Source: Blastobasis lacticolella
Lineage: Eukaryota; Arthropoda; Insecta; Lepidoptera; Blastobasidae
DNA: 64,000 nt
Reading direction: 5' to 3'
Assembly: GCA_905147135.1 (NCBI GenBank)
Contig: LR990042.1
Coordinates: 9,911,545-9,975,544, forward strand
This document shows, one piece after another, positions 57,776-64,000 of this stretch. Within the stretch, counting starts at the first letter, position 1, and every line of letters begins with the position of its first letter. A program made the position numbers and the translations under genes. The notes beneath the pieces were generated by a model. It searched no databases. It worked only from the letters and a program-made list of their open reading frames with translations, and was not told the origin of the DNA.

Positions 57776-58108
57776 AACCGACTTTCACTTATTTCTTTTT
57801 TCACCGGTTACTTTTGCGAGTGAGCTTGGTGGGTCTGATTGAAATTGGTAGTCAAGTACGTTCTGCTATCTTGTTGTTATTGGTTTAAGCATTTCACAAA
57901 ATTTTTGAGTTTCGGTATGTGAATACTGGTGGGTAGAATCGTATTTTTAATTAGTAGTTTAAGTGTAATGTTGTTGTAAATTTTTATGCACCGCCTGCAA
58001 TTTTTATTACCAGTTTTCGGGGTAGACTGGTAGATAAAGCTACAAAGCTTTAAGTCCATTTTTGTACTATTTTGTGCATAAAGTATTAAATAAATAAATT
58101 AATAAATT
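55985..58108 (+). mobile_element. 5'-truncated CR1/jockey-like LINE
   Basis: Enters the linker before the RT, has a complete RT and C-terminal region, a short 3' UTR and a tail of TAAATAAATAAATTAATAAA. The endonuclease is missing, so it is 5'-truncated. Its 3' UTR matches the minus-strand fragment at 30769-30862. Confidence 0.8.
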
Positions 58109-58748
58109 TCCCGACGCTTGATATTCTCGATGCGTAGATACTACAGAACTGACTCGCAGCTCACTTCCAGCAAAGTTGAGAAAATTATGGGTCCGATATT
58201 TTAACATAAAAATATGAATAGTGAAGTAGTGTATGCAACTGCATATAATTTGGTATTATAAGACCGTTGCATTAACTACTATTATTTCTGTTAGGTATTT
58301 TCGTTACTTACAAGAGAATTGGACTCACCTAATCCATAATCGCGCAAGTACAAGTTATATTTTCTTTAGCACCCTATTTAACACCTTCCCTACAAACGCA
58401 TATAGTCAAATAACACTTGACTCCAAATGTAATCCCCTTCTTAAGTGAATTCGTTCTTATATTAAATCATCTCGACGCTGCAGGCGCTCTAGAATACTCT
58501 AGCAACTTTATGAGCTATTCCCGCTTTAAGCGCCTTATATTGCATGTAACTCATACGAAGAACAAGTTTTGCGCCGAAATAAGTGCCGAAATGGGTCTTT
58601 GCATTAATTTTAATACCGTGCATACTGTTACCTCATTATGCATACGTAGTAGTAAAATGAACCAAGAATCAAGCAAACAAAACATATGTTAAATTTTGTC
58701 GTCGAAATAATCTCGTTTACCTATTCAGCGGGATTTTTAGTACTAGCT
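58109..58748. other. Non-coding stretch
   Basis: No supportable gene. Confidence 0.4.
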
Positions 58749-58759
58749 CTGTTTAATTC

Positions 58760-59123
58760 ATATTCCTAATCTTAATCATGGCGTTAATGTCCCGGTTGTG
58801 CTCTCGCGCAGGCGGGCCCGGGTTCCGCCTTTACCATGATCCAGGATTTGGCAGATCAGTTAATAATATTGAGCGACTGCCATCTGATCTCCGTGACCCT
58901 ACTACCAGGGGAACTTGACCAGATTGGATCATGGTTACACATTAAGTGGTCTGGATTTGCATGTTTCATTACGATATTTTCCCTCACCGTATGAGGATCG
59001 GTTAGCATTCAACAAATATACATAACTCAGAAAAGAGTCATTAGTACATGGCCGCAGTGGTATTTGAACCCAGTACTTCTAGCTTACGAGTCGGATACCT
59101 TAACCACTCGGCCAACGACGCTC
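58760..59123 (-). mobile_element. SINE-A copy 8, with 11-bp target duplication
   Basis: Minus-strand, complete copy. CTGTTTAATTC at 58749-58759 and 59124-59134 are exact direct repeats directly abutting the element. The head reads (minus strand) GAGCGTCGTTGGCCGAGTGG TTAAGG, with the A box clear. The B box is altered. The body includes CCAAATCCTGGATCATGGTA. This copy best defines the SINE-A limits. Confidence 0.9.
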
Positions 59124-59134
59124 CTGTTTAATTC

Positions 59135-59841
59135 TTAATATTAATGTCTAACTAAAATATACAATGTGTTAATGTCAGATCCGTAGAAAAGTTAATAAGT
59201 ACAAAGTAGATAGATACACGAGTTATTTAACAGCAGTTATTTTACATAGTTTGCTTAGCTTTTGCCTAAATTAGGGGATTATAATAAGGTTTCTTTGCCG
59301 AGAACCAAAACATATTTTTATCTGCCACAAGATACTTTCCCGCTTGGCCCGCTTGCCTGTATGTCTACCGTAAGGAATAAAAAAAAATAACATATACCTA
59401 AGTAAATAAAAAAAATTACGTTTATTACAAATAAACCCATAACAGCATAGGTACATTCAAATAGTAAAAAAACAAACAGTAACATTATAACCATAATGTA
59501 TCGCTACCCGTGCCATGGGAAGAGGTGCACAGGGGTCACACTCAGCGTATGCCATGGCTGGAGCTATGGCGCTGGTTTCCAGTGCGCCCTACAGTGAAGC
59601 ACGGCCGAAAGTGATTATTTATAACATGCCAATTTTTTTTATAAATATCTAGTAAATATAATAAGTACGTGAGTGTTCATGTAATGTGTGTAGTGAGTAC
59701 TCAAAAGTCATAAGTAATAAGTAATAAGGAAGCGTGCAAATCTCGCAAACGCACCGAACAGCGCGCGACCTGCGCGCGTGAACATTCCCAATAGTGTACA
59801 TACCCAAATTCGGGTAATTTTTTGTTATATTTTAAAAATTC
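59135..59841. other. Non-coding stretch
   Basis: No supportable gene. The GC-richer sequence at 59500-59610 is unidentified. Confidence 0.35.
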
Positions 59842-60030
59842 AAAATTCAAAATTTATTTATTGATTAGGACATTAAATATCTCTTTCAACCGTCAAAAAG
59901 GAGGGGGGTAGAAAAGTAGGAAGGAAGCACACAGTGACACGCTGGCCGCCCCATGGCAGCAGCAAACTTACCCCACGCCAGTCACTGCCGGACCGTGCCC
60001 GGCAATGAGAGGCAAAGCCGGACCGCGCTC
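59842..60030 (-). mobile_element. Possible LINE 3' fragment
   Basis: On the minus strand a GC-rich stretch (GGTCCGGCTTTGCCTCTCAT ...) runs into AATAAATAAATTTTGAATTT, which looks like a LINE 3' tail. Tentative. Confidence 0.3.
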
Positions 60031-60575
60031 AATATATTATATAAATATAAAGCTATTTGTACCATGCATTTTTAAAGAAAGAGTTGTACTTATGTTTTGC
60101 GATGTAAACCACTAACTGTGGCTGTAGTCGTTGTGTTCATCGAAATATTCTTCTAGTAACATTGTCACTGGTAACTATATTTTACATTCTATAACTATTA
60201 CCGTTATTGTAATAGTAATTACATCTCATTCAGCAGTAGGTAACAGGTGTTATTTTAATAATGGCTTGGATTGGAGCCAGCTGTTGACTTCATTTCTCGT
60301 CAGCAACGCACACGATTCGCATGATCGTGTTCAAACCAATTTGAAAGTTTTAATTAAAATGTCGTTCATAGGTTTACATGGGTAATATGATAATCTAAAA
60401 AAATTATAGGACCTGTTTCACTACACGCTGATGACTTTCAGATTGCGTATTTAGAAGTTACTTATTATCAGTATTATTATGTTAAGTTATATAAAACTTT
60501 TTCCTCTGTATTTTTTCTGATCTGTATCTCGCAGATTATCATTCTCTTTTAATCAAAATCCTAATTTATTATAAA
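60031..60575. other. Non-coding stretch
   Basis: No supportable gene; the ORF at 60131-60385 shows no domain. Confidence 0.35.
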
Positions 60576-61064
60576 CTAGTGGACCCAGCGTGACTTTATT
60601 CGCGTACTGTCCTATCCCTACCCTACACCTACCTACCCATTTTTTCTTGCGTACTAATAAACCTTCCTCTTGAATCACTCTATCTATTAATAATAATAAT
60701 AATAATCGTGGACAAATTCACACAGCGCCATGTAGCCCCAAAGTAAGCAAAGCTTGTGTTATGGATGCTAGATAACTGATAAACTACTTATATACTTTTT
60801 TAAATACATACTAATATACATAGAACACCCAGACCCGTAACAGAAATTAAAATTCATCATTTCAATTTCTGCCCGGCCGGAAATCGAACCCGGGACCTAT
60901 TGCTTGTAATAGCGGCATGTTGACCACTGAACCACTCATTCGTCGTCAACAATTGTGGAAAACCGCATTAAAATCCGTGGTGTAGTTTAAAATATCTAAG
61001 CGTACATACAAACATATACAGGAACAGACGACGGGAAGCGACTTTGTTTTATAGGTACTATGTA
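60576..61064 (-). mobile_element. Helitron-like element, interrupted by SINE-B
   Basis: Plus strand starts CTAG (60576-60579), continues GGACCCAGCGTGAC and CTTCCTCTTGAATCACTC, is interrupted at about 60690-60945, resumes with GAAAACCGCATTAAAATCCG and ends AGCGACTTTGTTTTATAGGT. On the minus strand the 3' end is CTAG before T and the 5' end could begin with TC, as in Helitrons. No ORF. Confidence 0.5.
60690..60945 (-). mobile_element. SINE-B copy 2 (nested)
   Basis: Minus-strand copy with A box TGGTTCAGTGG, B box GGTTCGATTTCC, the body shared with 18590-18830 (TTTAATTTCTGTTACGGGTC, GGCGCTGTGTGAATTTGTCC) and an (AAT)n tail at its 3' end. Inserted in the Helitron-like repeat. Confidence 0.8.
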
Positions 61065-63539
61065 AAAAAAAAGATGAACAGCGGGGTAACCTCTAATTGC
61101 CAAAAGGTACATATTGCCAACACAATTACACGTTCATAAGCCCTACATTGCCCACATTGTCCACATAATACATTAATGGACCTGCCTTTGGTTTCTCAAC
61201 AAGCTATGAGCAAGCTAATTTCCACTTTTCTACGCCTTTACGGTAGCAAGTACAGCAAAGAACACCTAAACAAGCTCCTACATACGAACAATGCATATAT
61301 ACCCCATTGGCACCTTCGCACACTACACACATAAATTCATCAGCGTATCATATAAGTATTCACTTCCATTCAGCAAACGCACCAGCCGGCCCGCCTGCCG
61401 CAGCTCTGTAACACGGAAAGAATAAAACCAAAAACTCTGGTAGTCATCTACCGCAGCTTTGAAAATGGCCGGAACAATCTGTTGGGAAAATAAGCGGCTA
61501 GAAATTCACGTGTACATTTCAATCCACCTAATTATATTTACATTTCATGAATACTTTCGTGAAACTTAATTCATATTCAAGTGCGTTGCTCTTTTTGGTA
61601 TACCGCACAGTATCTCTCTTACATGCTTTGTTAAATTGATATCATGTTACAGGTGATTTAGCTGTTAGAAAAAAAGAAAGAGTATATTTGTCTCTGTATT
61701 ACGAGCAACGTAAAATACATTCTGTGTCACAATTCCTACGTATACATTTCAAAGAATGTAAATTTGATTTATTATTTCCATTAGCATATACTGGGAAAAC
61801 ATTTCTATAATCGGCTTGAAATTGTGTCTGTTTTGTCGTATATTCTTGTTCATACACGCTTGCTTGCTAAGTCTAGACATATGACACACGAGCTCTCACT
61901 AATTACCAAGGCAAAGGGCTCCGACTTAATACCTACTTGTAAGGCTATTAATAAATAAGCTAACTCCACTGTGACTCAGCTAGGGTGGCTGCGCAACTGA
62001 TGCATAGCAAGCTTGTATAAATTTACTATTAATATCACATTAATTATTATATGGATCTCATTTGTCCTTTTATTTTACACGTATCTAAGTATTGTCGATT
62101 TTTTATGTTCTATCTTTGTTTTGTTCACGCGCGTCTATGTCCGGAGTGACTTCAAAAAAGACAAGTCTAAGCGGTTGTTTCGTATGTGTCCCATTAATTA
62201 TTATCCCTACTAAAATGTGGCCTGCTGTAAATCTATACTAAAACGTGGTCCGCGGTTAGACCTCGAGTTTAATCAAACAGGTTTTAGGTAAACTGTTTAG
62301 ATTTTCATGATGTCCTTTTAATTTGGAAATGTTTAGGCGCATAATGTCAGACCAGCCCGTTACGGGTGCCATGTAAAGTGTCTTTCAGGCAGACCAGCTA
62401 GGACCTCCGTAGAAGTTAGTACCTATAATACCTATAGGTATAAAAATTAATGGTTGTATGCTTACATATACATATGTACTTGATCTACCCGCTTACTACG
62501 CGTTTAATACCTATAACAGATAAGAATGTATGTATTTCCTACTACTACTATTTACAACCTAAAATGTTATTATAATCTATTCTTATTCTGTGTCCAAATA
62601 AATAAAACGCACTTTTACAGCACAAATGTTAGCCAATTCTCGTATTGGCATATGAAATAGCGATTTGTTCCAATTCCAAAATAAATAGTGCATGAATATG
62701 TCAAAGCAGGGGTGAAGTGAATATGATATTTCCAGTTTATTCTTTTCTATCTGAAATTTTTAGTATTGCTTTACAGAAATTCTGGCTTTATTCTTTTAAA
62801 TTCCTTAAGCGTTTAGAAAAGCATACATAATAACGACTCTATATTTAGCTAGGGTTTTAAAATCGAATGTTTCTTCTCTCATCAACTTGCAATAAATACC
62901 TACGTATAAAGACATAACTATGTATTTTCCGGGCAGTAAACAAATATTATGTTATAAAAAGCCATTCATGAATACGCACTGCAGGTAATCACAAATAGCT
63001 GCTTACAAAAAAAGAAACACACGAGATATATTCATATTTGGCACAAATATTGAATAAAACAGTCTCGCCTGGCTAATGCACGTACGTGATTTGAACTAAT
63101 ATGTGGCACGTGTATAAAAATCCCTGTTTTATTCTCACGGAAAACATGGAAAAAATCCGGGTGCAATGGACCGGGTAAACCCGTTGCCCGGGTCCGGCCA
63201 GCCGGTCCTCCGGGACGAGTCGGATGGACTCGGAAAATAAACCAGTTTCCCTTTTTTCTGTAATAATAATGGTGGATTCTGATTTTGTGCCATCTATCAG
63301 TTTGTTGCCGTCCACGTTTTATATTTTTATTTAGACGGAGACTATTTATGGAGCACGTGTCCGTAGAAAAGGTTGGAAGTGTTTAAGAGCCCATACAGCC
63401 GTACACAAATTGTCTTTAATGTTTATTTTTACAAGTTTTTATGTAACTTGCACTGTTCATATGAACCTACTCGTATGTTTGATAGTTGTCCGTCAAAATT
63501 TGCAAACCATTTTTCGACAATTTTTTGGTATCCGATTGA
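61065..63539. other. Long non-coding stretch
   Basis: No supportable gene. The ORF at 62013-62213 is hydrophobic but AT-driven; the GC-rich block at 63160-63240 has no recognised identity. Confidence 0.4.
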
Positions 63540-63825
63540 GCTGAAATTTGGTTTACCTATGGGCCCACTGAAAACCAGCCTTGTGGTACGCGTCAAGCGG
63601 CCACAACATTATGCTGAGGGGGTCCAGTTGCACTGGAAGCCGCTGGATATAATTAACTGTAGGTACATTCATTATTATTATTATTCTGCTTTTTTTAATA
63701 TTCTTTTTCTAACCTAATTTTTATTTTATTTTATGTGCTTTAATGACCTTGTTTTTTTTGTACCTTATTGTCGTGTCGTGGTGTCTACGTGTAATAAATG
63801 TCTTCTTTCTTTCTATGTAACTTTG
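63540..63825 (+). mobile_element. LINE 3' end fragment
   Basis: AAACCAGCCTTGTGGTACGC and GGTCCAGTTGCACTGGAAGC precede TTATTGTCGTGTCGTGGTGT, TGTAATAAATGTC and a (CTTT)n tail, the same 3' motif order as the minus-strand fragment at 603-725. No coding motif remains. Confidence 0.45.
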
Positions 63826-63955
63826 GCGACATTGCATTAATATGGTACCATGAAGCTGATCTGATAATTGCGTCGAAAGGTGGCCGTAGGAACTAATGAA
63901 CGCAATGAGATAAACCCATCGTGTTTGGGCTCTTTGGAATTGTCTGGATGAGTAG

Positions 63956-64000
63956 GTAGAGCTTGTCTAAGCTGAAATGACGCGCCCCACTACTTAATTA
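63956..64000 (+). mobile_element. Left TIR of a second 48816-type MITE, cut by the window end
   Basis: GTAGAGCTTGTCTAAGCTGA then AATGACGCGCCCCACTACTTA matches 48816-48856 with a few substitutions. Confidence 0.75.

Overview
The window looks like a piece of an insect, most probably lepidopteran, nuclear genome. It is AT-rich and intron-bearing, has very low gene density, and is crowded with retrotransposons, SINEs, MITEs and Helitron-like ends of the kinds seen in moths and butterflies. No rRNA, functional tRNA, CRISPR or prokaryotic-style operon was seen.

Host genes. Only one complete host gene is recognisable: a six-exon gene on the minus strand (23260 down to 19337) for a 552-residue 12-TM organic cation/carnitine transporter of the SLC22 branch of the MFS. 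All splice sites and phases agree. A probable first coding exon of an unidentified plus-strand gene lies at 38644-38749, behind a plausible 5' UTR and before a GTACGT donor.

Autonomous elements, mostly in the right half. (1) A full-length, apparently intact DIRS-type tyrosine-recombinase retrotransposon at 41910-46866. It has Gag, RT/RNase H and YR frames, inverted terminal repeats, and an internal complementary region that rebuilds the joined ends. Successive frames overlap and each step is -1; a canonical slippery heptamer lies in the Gag/Pol overlap. (2) A full-length non-LTR element of the I/LOA type at about 49267-55392, with intact ORF1 and ORF2 (endonuclease, RT, RNase H, CCHC) and a candidate 10-bp target duplication. 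(3) A 5'-truncated CR1/jockey-like LINE at about 55985-58108 with an open RT frame. (4) A decayed, 3'-truncated RTE-like LINE on the minus strand at about 31967-33965.

Small dispersed elements. Eight copies of one tRNA-derived SINE (SINE-A) and two of another with a Gly-tRNA-like head (SINE-B) are scattered along the window. One SINE-B copy is nested in a Helitron-like element. Two TIR MITE families are present (a GC-rich 442-bp one near 3.2 kb and a 261-bp one at 48.8 kb, with a second copy of the latter cut by the window end). There is also a perfect 54-bp inverted repeat at 29.1 kb between 13-bp direct repeats, six Helitron-like CTAG ends, and a set of LINE C-terminal or 3'-tail remnants.

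The rest (much of 3.6-8.8, 9.9-10.9, 11.3-14.6, 25.1-29.0, 34.3-37.4 and 61.1-63.5 kb) is AT-rich non-coding DNA in which I see no supportable gene. Most short ORFs there lack codon structure or sit inside repeats.
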